Below, in pieces: positions 17,693 through 25,210 of a stretch of DNA of 45,142 bases. This DNA is from Bacteroidaceae bacterium (GTDB taxonomy: Bacteria > Bacteroidota > Bacteroidia > Bacteroidales > Bacteroidaceae). The stretch lies in contig JAEDMP010000010.1 in NCBI GenBank assembly GCA_016302965.1, forward strand, positions 1 to 45,142. The letters are read 5' to 3'. Every line of letters starts with the position of its first letter. Position 1 is the first letter of the stretch. The position numbers and the translations under genes are program-made. A model generated the notes under the pieces. That model made no database searches. It was not told the DNA's origin and saw only the letters and a program-made list of their open reading frames with translations.

Positions 17693-18328
17693 ATGACAAC
17701 ACACAGAGAATCACTGCATGACAGAATACTGGATGTGGCCATGTCACTATTTTTGGAACATGGCATCCGTGCCGTCAGAATGGATGACATAGCCAATCAT
17801 CTCAGCATCTCCAAACGTACCCTTTATGAGGTGTTCTCCAACAAGGAGCAGCTCCTCATGGAGGGTATTGCCCGCAGTCATGAGGCCAAGAGAAAGAAAG
17901 CAAGGCAACTTCTGGAAGACAGTTCCAATGTCATGGATGCTTTCATCAAACTGAGCCGCATCGAACTGGAAGACCTGAAAATGCTCAAGCCGGTCTTTGT
18001 TTCCGATTTGTTCAAATACCCTGCTGTGACAGACTATTTTGAACAGTTTCATAACGAAGCCATCTCGCAGGCAAAACTTTTTCTGAAACAGGGTGTAGAT
18101 GAGGGCTATTTCCGCAACGACATCAACTACGACCTGATGATTGCGCTATTGAGCGAACAGCGCAAATATCTGCTCAGTTCGCAACTCTATCGTGAATATT
18201 CCTTCGAGGTGACCTTCTTCCACGTGAGCATCCTGCCCATCCGGGGATTCTGTACGGACAAAGGACTCGAACAGCTGGACTCCTTCATTAGCGAAGAACT
18301 GATAAAAGAAATCAACGCCAACGGATAA
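17693..18328 (+). CDS. TetR/AcrR-family transcriptional regulator
   Basis: The 211-residue protein has an N-terminal TetR helix-turn-helix: ILDVAMSLFLEHGIRAVRMD, DIANHLSISKRTLYEVFSNK, at residues ~12-52. A ~150-residue helical ligand-binding and dimerisation domain of unknown specificity follows. The ATG at 17693 is used; a GTG sits directly before it. It is 21 bases downstream of secA and 43 bases upstream of queC, so probably read from the secA transcript. No palindrome resembling a TetR operator is obvious immediately around the gene, so its target is unknown. Confidence 0.9.
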   Translation: MTTHRESLHDRILDVAMSLFLEHGIRAVRMDDIANHLSISKRTLYEVFSNKEQLLMEGIARSHEAKRKKARQLLEDSSNVMDAFIKLSRIELEDLKMLKPVFVSDLFKYPAVTDYFEQFHNEAISQAKLFLKQGVDEGYFRNDINYDLMIALLSEQRKYLLSSQLYREYSFEVTFFHVSILPIRGFCTDKGLEQLDSFISEELIKEINANG

Positions 18329-18371
18329 AACACGGCATAGACCGATATCGAACCGATTCAAGAGAGAGAAT

Positions 18372-19040
18372 ATGATAACAAACAAGAAAGACACCATACT
18401 GATTGTCAGCGGAGGCATGGACAGTATCACCATGCTCTATGAATACCAGGAACGAATAGCAATGGCTGTCTCATTTGACTATGGGAGCAACCATAACCAA
18501 CGGGAGATACCCTTTGCCCAGAAGCACTGCCAAAGGCTATCCATTCCCCATCTTACCATCCCACTCGCTTTCATGCGCCAATACTTCAACAGTTCACTGC
18601 TGCAAGGTGCTGAAGCGATACCAGAAGGACATTATGCCGACAGCAATATGAAATCGACAGTGGTGCCCTTCCGCAACGCTATCATGCTCTCCGTAGCTGT
18701 AGGACTGGCCGAAAGCCACAACCTCGACTGCGTGATGATGGCCAACCATGGAGGCGACCACAGCATCTATCCCGATTGCCGTCCAGAATTTGTGAAAGCC
18801 ATGGATGCCACCGCACAAGCTGGCACCTACAACCACGTCCGCATTGAGGCTCCCTATACCCACATCACCAAAACAGACATTGCCCGAAAAGGCAAGGAAC
18901 TGGGCATTGACTATGCCGAAACCTGGTCGTGCTATAAAGGAGGGGAGCACCACTGCGGGAAATGCGGCACCTGTGTCGAACGCAAGGAAGCACTCAGCGA
19001 AGCTGGCATCACAGACACAACTATCTATGATGCATCATGA
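18372..19040 (+). CDS. queC: 7-cyano-7-deazaguanine (preQ0) synthase
   Basis: QueC converts 7-carboxy-7-deazaguanine to preQ0 with ATP and ammonia, in queuosine synthesis. The 222-residue protein shows the PP-loop SGGMDS (residues 13-18), AVSFDYGSNHNQREIPFAQK, VPFRNAIMLSVAVGLAE, and the zinc site Cys187, Cys195, Cys198, Cys201 in CYKGGEHHCGKCGTC. The other queuosine genes (queD, queE, queF) are not adjacent. The PP-loop has Met in place of the usual Leu/Gln at SGGxDS, which is tolerated. An inverted repeat 91 bases downstream may end this transcript. Confidence 0.93.
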   Translation: MITNKKDTILIVSGGMDSITMLYEYQERIAMAVSFDYGSNHNQREIPFAQKHCQRLSIPHLTIPLAFMRQYFNSSLLQGAEAIPEGHYADSNMKSTVVPFRNAIMLSVAVGLAESHNLDCVMMANHGGDHSIYPDCRPEFVKAMDATAQAGTYNHVRIEAPYTHITKTDIARKGKELGIDYAETWSCYKGGEHHCGKCGTCVERKEALSEAGITDTTIYDAS

Positions 19041-19131
19041 CGTGTCAAGAATCCTGACATTCCTTGACTATCAGAACAAGTTGTAAGCAGGAAAGCGTCT
19101 GACAGAGGTTTTTAAAAAGAATTAAAAAATC

Positions 19132-19178
19132 AACCGACAACTATTATTTTAATATAATTTAGAATGTAGTTGTCGGTT
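19132..19178. repeat. Perfect 12-bp inverted repeat between queC and the bat operon
   Basis: AACCGACAACTA (19132-19143) is exactly complementary to TAGTTGTCGGTT (19167-19178), with a 23-base, almost wholly A/T loop. The right arm is followed by TT, then mixed sequence. It could be a weak terminator for queC or an operator: the putative -33 element of the bat promoter (GTTG 19169-19172) lies inside the right arm. Confidence 0.85.
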
Positions 19179-19195
19179 TTCATCATTCTTTTGTG

Positions 19196-19203
19196 TAATT
19201 TTG
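19196..19203 (+). promoter_or_regulatory. Putative -7 box of the bat operon
   Basis: TAATTTTG matches TAnnTTTG and lies 43 bases before the MoxR ATG. A GTTG is found 23 bases upstream (19169-19172), inside the inverted repeat; the spacing is a little long. Confidence 0.45.
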
Positions 19204-19246
19204 CGCTTAAAAAAGAAGAAGTAAAGATTGAAACATATAATACAAC

Positions 19247-20242
19247 ATGGCAGAAGCAATTGATATTAGAGAACTCAATGAGCGCATTGCCCAGCAAAGC
19301 GCTTTCGTAACCAATCTTACCACGGGTATGAATCAGGTGATTGTAGGACAACGCCATCTGGTTGACACACTGCTTATCGCACTACTCAGCGATGGTCACA
19401 TCTTGTTGGAAGGTGTCCCCGGTTTGGCCAAAACCTTAGCCATCAAGACCCTTTCACAACTGATAGATGCCAAATTCAACCGTGTTCAGTTTACTCCCGA
19501 CCTCCTTCCCGCAGACGTGGTGGGAACGATGGTGTACTCACAAAAAGATGAGAGTTTCAAGGTGAAGCAAGGTCCGGTGTTCGCCAATTTCGTATTGGCG
19601 GATGAGATTAACCGTGCTCCCGCAAAGGTGCAGAGCGCACTGCTCGAAGCCATGCAGGAAAAACAGGTAACCATCGGAAGCCAGACGTTCCACCTACCCC
19701 AACCTTTCCTCGTGATGGCCACACAGAATCCCATTGAACAAGAGGGTACCTACCCCCTGCCTGAAGCCCAGATGGACCGATTCATGATGAAAGTGATTGT
19801 AGACTATCCCACCATTGAGGAAGAACGACTTATCGTGAGAGAAAATCTGGCCGGTTCACTTCCCGTCGTGAAACCCGTTACCACTACCGAAGAGATTTTG
19901 TCGGCACGCAAGGTGGTCAGAGAGGTATATATCGACGAGAAGATTGAGCGCTATGTAGCTGACATTGTCTTCGCCACGCGCTATCCTGACCGTTACGGAT
20001 TGAAGGACCTGAAAGACATGATTGAGTTTGGAGGTAGCCCCCGAGCCAGTATCTGTTTGGCCAAGGCTGCCCGTGCCTATGCGTTCGTGAAGCGCCGCGG
20101 CTATGTGGTGCCCGAAGATGTGAGAGCTGTTGCCCACGACGTTCTCCGCCACCGTATCGGACTTACTTACGAAGCAGAAGCAACCAACGTGACCAGCGAA
20201 GAGATTGTCAGCAAGATAATAAATAAGGTGGAGGTGCCCTAA
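19247..20242 (+). CDS. MoxR-family AAA+ ATPase of the bat operon
   Basis: The 331-residue protein has a Walker A GVPGLAKT (residues 56-63), a Walker B NFVLADEINRAPAKVQSALL (Asp119-Glu120), sensor 1 in VMATQNPIEQEGTYPLPEAQ, and the arginine-finger/lid region RFMMKVIVDYPTIEEE. MoxR ATPases act with DUF58 and VWA partners as metal- or cofactor-insertion chaperones; this arrangement is the conserved start of the Bacteroides aerotolerance operon. The last base of its stop is the first base of the next ATG (TAATG), indicating translational coupling to the DUF58 gene. Its own leader carries the window's inverted repeat and a candidate promoter. Confidence 0.94.
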   Translation: MAEAIDIRELNERIAQQSAFVTNLTTGMNQVIVGQRHLVDTLLIALLSDGHILLEGVPGLAKTLAIKTLSQLIDAKFNRVQFTPDLLPADVVGTMVYSQKDESFKVKQGPVFANFVLADEINRAPAKVQSALLEAMQEKQVTIGSQTFHLPQPFLVMATQNPIEQEGTYPLPEAQMDRFMMKVIVDYPTIEEERLIVRENLAGSLPVVKPVTTTEEILSARKVVREVYIDEKIERYVADIVFATRYPDRYGLKDLKDMIEFGGSPRASICLAKAARAYAFVKRRGYVVPEDVRAVAHDVLRHRIGLTYEAEATNVTSEEIVSKIINKVEVP

Positions 20243-21120
20243 TGGATACCCAAGATTTGCTCAAGAAAGTTCGAAAGATTGAAATCAAGACCCGAGGTCT
20301 GAGCTCAAATATCTTCGCCGGACAATACCACTCCGCATTCAAGGGTAGAGGTATGGCGTTCAGCGAAGTGAGAGAATACCAGTTTGGAGACGATGTACGC
20401 GACATCGACTGGAATGTGACAGCCCGTTTCAACCATCCCTTCGTCAAAGTGTTTGAGGAAGAACGGGAACTCACCCTCATGTTGCTCGTGGATGTGAGCG
20501 GATCACTTGACTTTGCCACCCGAGGACAGTTGAAACGCGACATGGCTACCGAAATGGCTGCAACCCTGGCTTTCAGCGCCCTGCAAAACAATGACAAAAT
20601 TGGCATGATTTTCTTCTCTGACCATATCGAGAAGTATATCCCACCCAAAAAGGGGCGCAAGCACATACTCTATCTCATCCGTGAGATGCTCACTTTTGAG
20701 CCGTCCAGCCGGAAAACCGATGTGTGCCAGGCTCTGGAGTTCCTCCTTCAGGTGATGAAACGACGCTGCACGGCATTTGTCATCAGCGATTTTATGATGC
20801 CTGAGTCAAGCTATGACAACACGGTCTTCCGACTGGCTGGCCGCAAGCACGACCTCATGTCCATCCAAGTGTATGACCGCTGGGCCGCCGACCTGCCTGA
20901 CGTGGGACTGCTGAAAGTGGTGGATGCCGAGACTGGTACAGAACAATATGTAGATACCAGTAGCAGAAAACTGAGACGACTCTACAGCGACCACTGGAAA
21001 CAGTGCCAACAGAAACTCAAGGATACATTCACCATGAGCCATATTGACTGTATCAGTGTCACCACTGATGGGGACTACGTGAAAGCGCTCAAGGGAATGT
21101 TTGACATGAGAATCAGGTAG
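20242..21120 (+). CDS. DUF58-domain protein of the bat operon
   Basis: The 292-residue soluble protein carries the DUF58 signature: YHSAFKGRGMAFSEVREYQF, GDDVRDIDWNVTARF, then a VWA-like core with LTLMLLVDVSGSLDFATRGQ (MIDAS-like DxSxS), FVISDFMMPE and DVGLLKVVDAETG. DUF58 proteins usually work beside a MoxR ATPase. It shares one base with the upstream gene, so the two are translationally coupled. No membrane span or signal peptide is visible. Confidence 0.92.
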   Translation: MDTQDLLKKVRKIEIKTRGLSSNIFAGQYHSAFKGRGMAFSEVREYQFGDDVRDIDWNVTARFNHPFVKVFEEERELTLMLLVDVSGSLDFATRGQLKRDMATEMAATLAFSALQNNDKIGMIFFSDHIEKYIPPKKGRKHILYLIREMLTFEPSSRKTDVCQALEFLLQVMKRRCTAFVISDFMMPESSYDNTVFRLAGRKHDLMSIQVYDRWAADLPDVGLLKVVDAETGTEQYVDTSSRKLRRLYSDHWKQCQQKLKDTFTMSHIDCISVTTDGDYVKALKGMFDMRIR

Positions 21121-21172
21121 ACACTTCCGACAACATGGGAGAAAGAAGATTTATTTTTTTTCAGACAAGGAG

Positions 21173-22243
21173 ATGAAGAGACAAAGGATTGTAATCCCCA
21201 TTCTACTGTGTGCCATCGCAGCTATATGCAATGCCCAGGTGACAGTGGAATCCCGAATAGATGCCGTCCAGATGTGGATTGGTGAACAGACACAAATGGT
21301 GGTGACTGCTACGGTGGGCGAAAACGACCGCGTGGAGTTCCCCTCCTTCGAGCCCCAACAGATGATGGTGCCCGGAGTGGAGGTGTTACGTCAACAGGAC
21401 AGCGATTCTTCGGCAGTAACATCTGGAATGATGAAACGTTGCCGACATTATACGCTCACCTCATTTGACGGAAACCTCTATTACCTTCCACCACTGACCG
21501 TAAAAGTGAACGGAAAACCCTACAAGACACAAAAGCTTGCCTTGAAAGTAGTGGAGATAGAAGTGGATACCACACAGATGAACAAGTTCTGTCCACCAAA
21601 AGATGTACAAGAAAACCCCTTCCTGTGGGCTGATTGGGAACTGCCATTCTGGCTGAGTTTGGCCATGCTGTTCCTTGCCTTGATAACAGCCTATCTCTAC
21701 TGGCGCCTGCGGACAGGGAAGCCCGTCATTGTGAAGATGACGATGGTGAAACGACTGTTGCCCCACCAAAAGGCTATGAAAGCCATTGAGACCATCAAGG
21801 AAGACCATCTCACCAGTTCAGAAAACTCAAAAGAGTATTATACTCGTCTGACAGAGACTCTGCGTAAGTATATCTATGAACGATATGGATTCAATGCCAT
21901 GGAGATGACCAGTGGAGAGATTATCCAACGTCTGACTGAAGCTGAAGATTCACAAGGAGTGGAGGAGTTACGAGAACTCTTTACCACTGCTGACCTGGTC
22001 AAGTTTGCCAAATACTCGACACTCATCAACGAGAACGACCGCAACCTCATCAGCGCTATTGACTTCATCAACGCCACGAAGTTGGAGACACTGCCCCAAA
22101 AGGAAGAGAAGCCGCAACTCTCTGCCGAGGAACAGAAAGATTTGAAGGAGCGGAAAGCATTGAAATGGACTATTTGCATATTGGTTGTATCTATTGCATC
22201 ACTGCTTACAGCCATCTGCTATCTGCTCAACCAAAACCTATGA
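21173..22243 (+). CDS. Bat-operon membrane protein of unknown function
   Basis: The 356-residue protein has a signal peptide (VIPILLCAIAAICNAQ), a ~130-residue periplasmic beta-rich domain resembling the Ig-like parts of BatD (SRIDAVQMWIGEQTQMVVTA), and a membrane span at ~155-178 (PFWLSLAMLFLALITAYLYW). A cytoplasmic region follows (residues ~180-325, including ITKLETL-type helices and YTRLTETLRKYIYERYGFNA), then a second span near the end (WTICILVVSIASLLTAICYL). The segment around TETLRKYIYERYG resembles DUF4381-like proteins found beside MoxR genes. It follows DUF58 by 52 bases. It is part of the same operon by position; no catalytic motif is visible. Confidence 0.8.
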   Translation: MKRQRIVIPILLCAIAAICNAQVTVESRIDAVQMWIGEQTQMVVTATVGENDRVEFPSFEPQQMMVPGVEVLRQQDSDSSAVTSGMMKRCRHYTLTSFDGNLYYLPPLTVKVNGKPYKTQKLALKVVEIEVDTTQMNKFCPPKDVQENPFLWADWELPFWLSLAMLFLALITAYLYWRLRTGKPVIVKMTMVKRLLPHQKAMKAIETIKEDHLTSSENSKEYYTRLTETLRKYIYERYGFNAMEMTSGEIIQRLTEAEDSQGVEELRELFTTADLVKFAKYSTLINENDRNLISAIDFINATKLETLPQKEEKPQLSAEEQKDLKERKALKWTICILVVSIASLLTAICYLLNQNL

Positions 22244-22358
22244 GACAGATTAGTTTCCACAGAAAACCACTCCACAAAGTAGCCTCTTCCTGTCAACCCA
22301 TGGGGAGGTCTACCATATTTGAAGAATAAACAAGAGATAATATCCAGTAAGTCCAAAC

Positions 22359-23357
22359 ATGGAATTTGCAAACAAAGAATATCTGCTGCTCCTGCTGCTC
22401 ATCGTACCCTACCTCATCTGGTATCTGATGTACCGGAAAAAGGCAGAACCGACAATGCGCATGAGCGACACGTCCGTTTTCAGGAACGCGCCCATCACTT
22501 GGCGTGTACGGCTTACCCCTCTGCCATTGTTGCTGCGCTTGCTCTGCTTTGTCATGATTGTAGTGGCATTGGCGCGTCCACAAACACAGAACGCATGGCA
22601 GAACAAAGACATTGAGGGCATTGACATCATGCTCGCTATCGATGTATCTACAAGTATGCTCGCCGAAGACCTCAAGCCCAACCGCATGGAAGCAGCCAAA
22701 CAGGTGGCCGCAGAGTTTATCAACGGACGTCCCAATGACAACATCGGCCTCACCGTCTTTGCAGGAGAGGCGTTCACACAATGCCCCATGACCACCGACC
22801 ACGGCTCGCTGCTCAACCTGCTCCACAACGTGAGAACAGACATAGCCCTACGCGGACTGATTGAAGACGGAACCGCTATTGGTATGGGACTTGCCAACTC
22901 GGTTGGCCGACTGAAAGACTCCAAGGCCAAGAGCAAAGTCGTGATTCTACTTACAGATGGTTCAAACAACCGAGGAGACATCTCGCCCATGACCGCAGCA
23001 GAAATAGCCAAGAGCCTGGGGGTAAGGGTTTATACGGTTGGAGTGGGAACAAACAAGATTGCCCCCTACCCGATGCACACAGCTGGAGGAGTACAGTATG
23101 TGAACCTACCGGTGGAAATTGACAGCAAGACGTTGAGTGATATTGCTGCCGCCACCAACGGCGACTATTATCGAGCAACGAATACGGCTGAGTTGCACCG
23201 GATTTACCAAGAGATTGATAAACTGGAAAAAACAAAACTGACTGTCAAAAAGTTCAGCAAGAAATATGATGCCTACCAAGGTTTTATCGCTGTGGCATTC
23301 GCATTGCTGCTACTCGAATTGCTCCTCCGGCAGACAATCCTCAGGAGAATACCCTAA
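22359..23357 (+). CDS. batA: VWA-domain membrane protein BatA
   Basis: The 332-residue protein has two N-terminal membrane spans (YLLLLLLIVPYLIWYLMY; PLLLRLLCFVMIVVALARP) and a VWA domain with an intact MIDAS: Asp95-x-Ser97-x-Ser99 in AIDVSTSM, a Thr in DGTAIGMGLAN, and the second Asp in ILLTDGSNN. A third span lies at the C-terminus (GFIAVAFALLLLELLLRQ). This is the BatA layout, with the VWA domain facing the periplasm. It belongs to the Bacteroides aerotolerance operon, implicated in oxygen and stress tolerance. The 115-base gap before it shows no hairpin or promoter. Confidence 0.93.
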   Translation: MEFANKEYLLLLLLIVPYLIWYLMYRKKAEPTMRMSDTSVFRNAPITWRVRLTPLPLLLRLLCFVMIVVALARPQTQNAWQNKDIEGIDIMLAIDVSTSMLAEDLKPNRMEAAKQVAAEFINGRPNDNIGLTVFAGEAFTQCPMTTDHGSLLNLLHNVRTDIALRGLIEDGTAIGMGLANSVGRLKDSKAKSKVVILLTDGSNNRGDISPMTAAEIAKSLGVRVYTVGVGTNKIAPYPMHTAGGVQYVNLPVEIDSKTLSDIAAATNGDYYRATNTAELHRIYQEIDKLEKTKLTVKKFSKKYDAYQGFIAVAFALLLLELLLRQTILRRIP

Positions 23358-23457
23358 TCCGGATACACTATATAAATATATATGCAAACCCCGCTCGTTT
23401 CATACACGAGTCAGCCCATTTAGAAAAATCAGCTTTATATTAGATAATTGAATCATC

Positions 23458-25182
23458 ATGTTCAGATTTGAAGACCCACAATATCTCTACCTGATTGCCA
23501 TCGTACCACTGTTGGCGCTACTGCGCCTATGGATGTGGCGCAAACGAGAGCAGTATTTCCGTCGCATGGGCGACAAAGCACTGCTTAAACAGATGATGCC
23601 TGACATCTCAGCCTGGCGTCCACTGGTCAAGTTCTGTCTGCTCGAAGCAGCCCTCACGCTCTTGGCTGTAATGCTGGCACGCCCACAGATGGGCTCCAAA
23701 ATCACCAAAGAAAAAAGAGTGGGCATCGAGACGGTTATTGCCATGGACATCAGTAATTCGATGCGAGCTACAGATGTTGAACCCAGCAGGTTGGACCGTA
23801 GCAAGATGATGGTGGAGCGCATGGTTGACCAGTTCAAGGATGATAAGATTGCATTGCTGGTGTTTGCTGGCGACGCCTTTGTGCAACTGCCCATTACCAG
23901 TGACTATGTATCTGCAAAGATGTTTCTCAGCAATATCGACCCAACCATGATGGCAAATCAGGGTACAGATATCGCCTATGCCATCAAAATGGGAATGGAG
24001 AGTTTCACGCAGCAAAAAGGTGTGGGCAGAGCCCTCATCGTCATCACTGATGGTGAAGACCATGAGGGAGGCGCGGTTGAAGCAGCCAAAGAGGCCCGCA
24101 AGAAAGGCATCAACGTATATGTGCTGGGGGTAGGCTCCACACAAGGAGCCCCCATCCCTGTGGCAGACGGTTCCAACGAATTCATGCGCGACGGCAGTGG
24201 CAACACCGTCATGTCGAGGCTCAACGAAGAGATGTGCCGCCAGATAGCCACTGCAGGTGGCGGCACCTATATCCATGTAGAGAATAACAGCAACGCCCAA
24301 GACCAACTGGAAGAAGCCCTCTCCAATCTGTCCAAAAAAGAGATGGAGTCGGAGATATACAGTGAGTTTGACGAACAGTTCCAAGCTTTCGGCATCCTGG
24401 TACTGATCTTGATTATCCTTGATGTACTGCTGATGGAGAGCAAAAACCCATTGCTGCGCCGCTTACGTCTCTTCAAGCGCAAGCCCACTACCACCCTGAT
24501 GATTGCCATAACATTGATTCCCATGGCTGCCAATGCCCAAACTGACCGGCAACTGGTGAAACAGGGGAACAAAGAATATAGGGCTGGCAATATGGCCAAC
24601 GCAGAAGTGGCTTACCGGAAAGCTCTCGAAAAGAATCCGCGCAATCCACAAGCAGCCTACAATCTGGGAAACGCCCTGTTGGCTCAGGACAAAGACTCGG
24701 CTGCCGTAGTGCAGTTTGAACGTGCTGTGAAGTTAGAAACAGCGCCACTCCGCAAGGCTCACGGCTATCACAACATGGGAGTTGTCTGCCAAAAAAACAA
24801 ACTATTCGGCGAAGCCATCGAAGCATACAAAAACGCTTTGAGACTTAACCCCACTGACCATGAGTCACGTTACAACCTGGAACTTTGCAAGCGACAGCAG
24901 AAGAAACAGGAACAACAACAGCAACAAAACAAGCAACAGGAGAAGGACAAAAACGGAAACAACGAGAAACAAGAACAAGAAAAAGAGAAGCAACAGAAAC
25001 CTCAAGACAAGAAGGAGGACAAGCAACAACCGCAGCAGCCCCAACCTCAGAAAAACCAGATGAACAAGGACAATGCGGAACAGTTGCTTAATGCGGCCAT
25101 GCAACAGGAGAAGAATACCCAGCAACGCATGAAGAAAGCCATGCAACAACCCCAGAAGAGACAATTGGAAAAGAATTGGTGA
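23458..25182 (+). CDS. batB: BatB-BatC fusion: VWA membrane protein joined to a TPR protein
   Basis: Residues 1-~335 are BatB-like: two N-terminal spans, a VWA domain with Asp97-x-Ser-x-Ser in AMDISNSM, LIVITDGEDHEGGAV, and a span at FGILVLILIILDVLLM. Then comes a second signal-peptide-like stretch at residues ~342-361 (KPTTTLMIAITLIPMAANAQ), followed by three TPR units (~362-480: QLVKQGNKEYRAGNMANAEV, ARNPQAAYNLGNALLAQDKD-type repeats, FGEAIEAYKNALRLNPTD) and a Gln/Lys-rich tail (~480-574). In other Bacteroidetes the TPR part is a separate protein, BatC, with its own signal peptide. Here the frame is continuous and the internal hydrophobic stretch marks the join. An internal in-frame ATG at 24499 could in principle start BatC alone. 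Confidence 0.9.
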   Translation: MFRFEDPQYLYLIAIVPLLALLRLWMWRKREQYFRRMGDKALLKQMMPDISAWRPLVKFCLLEAALTLLAVMLARPQMGSKITKEKRVGIETVIAMDISNSMRATDVEPSRLDRSKMMVERMVDQFKDDKIALLVFAGDAFVQLPITSDYVSAKMFLSNIDPTMMANQGTDIAYAIKMGMESFTQQKGVGRALIVITDGEDHEGGAVEAAKEARKKGINVYVLGVGSTQGAPIPVADGSNEFMRDGSGNTVMSRLNEEMCRQIATAGGGTYIHVENNSNAQDQLEEALSNLSKKEMESEIYSEFDEQFQAFGILVLILIILDVLLMESKNPLLRRLRLFKRKPTTTLMIAITLIPMAANAQTDRQLVKQGNKEYRAGNMANAEVAYRKALEKNPRNPQAAYNLGNALLAQDKDSAAVVQFERAVKLETAPLRKAHGYHNMGVVCQKNKLFGEAIEAYKNALRLNPTDHESRYNLELCKRQQKKQEQQQQQNKQQEKDKNGNNEKQEQEKEKQQKPQDKKEDKQQPQQPQPQKNQMNKDNAEQLLNAAMQQEKNTQQRMKKAMQQPQKRQLEKNW

Positions 25183-25210
25183 GATATCACAAACATTAAG
25201 ACATAACATC

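Noticed and set aside
23391..23410. Small hairpin CTCGT-ttcatac-ACGAG between batA and the batB-batC gene
   Set aside because: Only a 5-bp stem without a T-run; too weak to call a terminator or attenuator.
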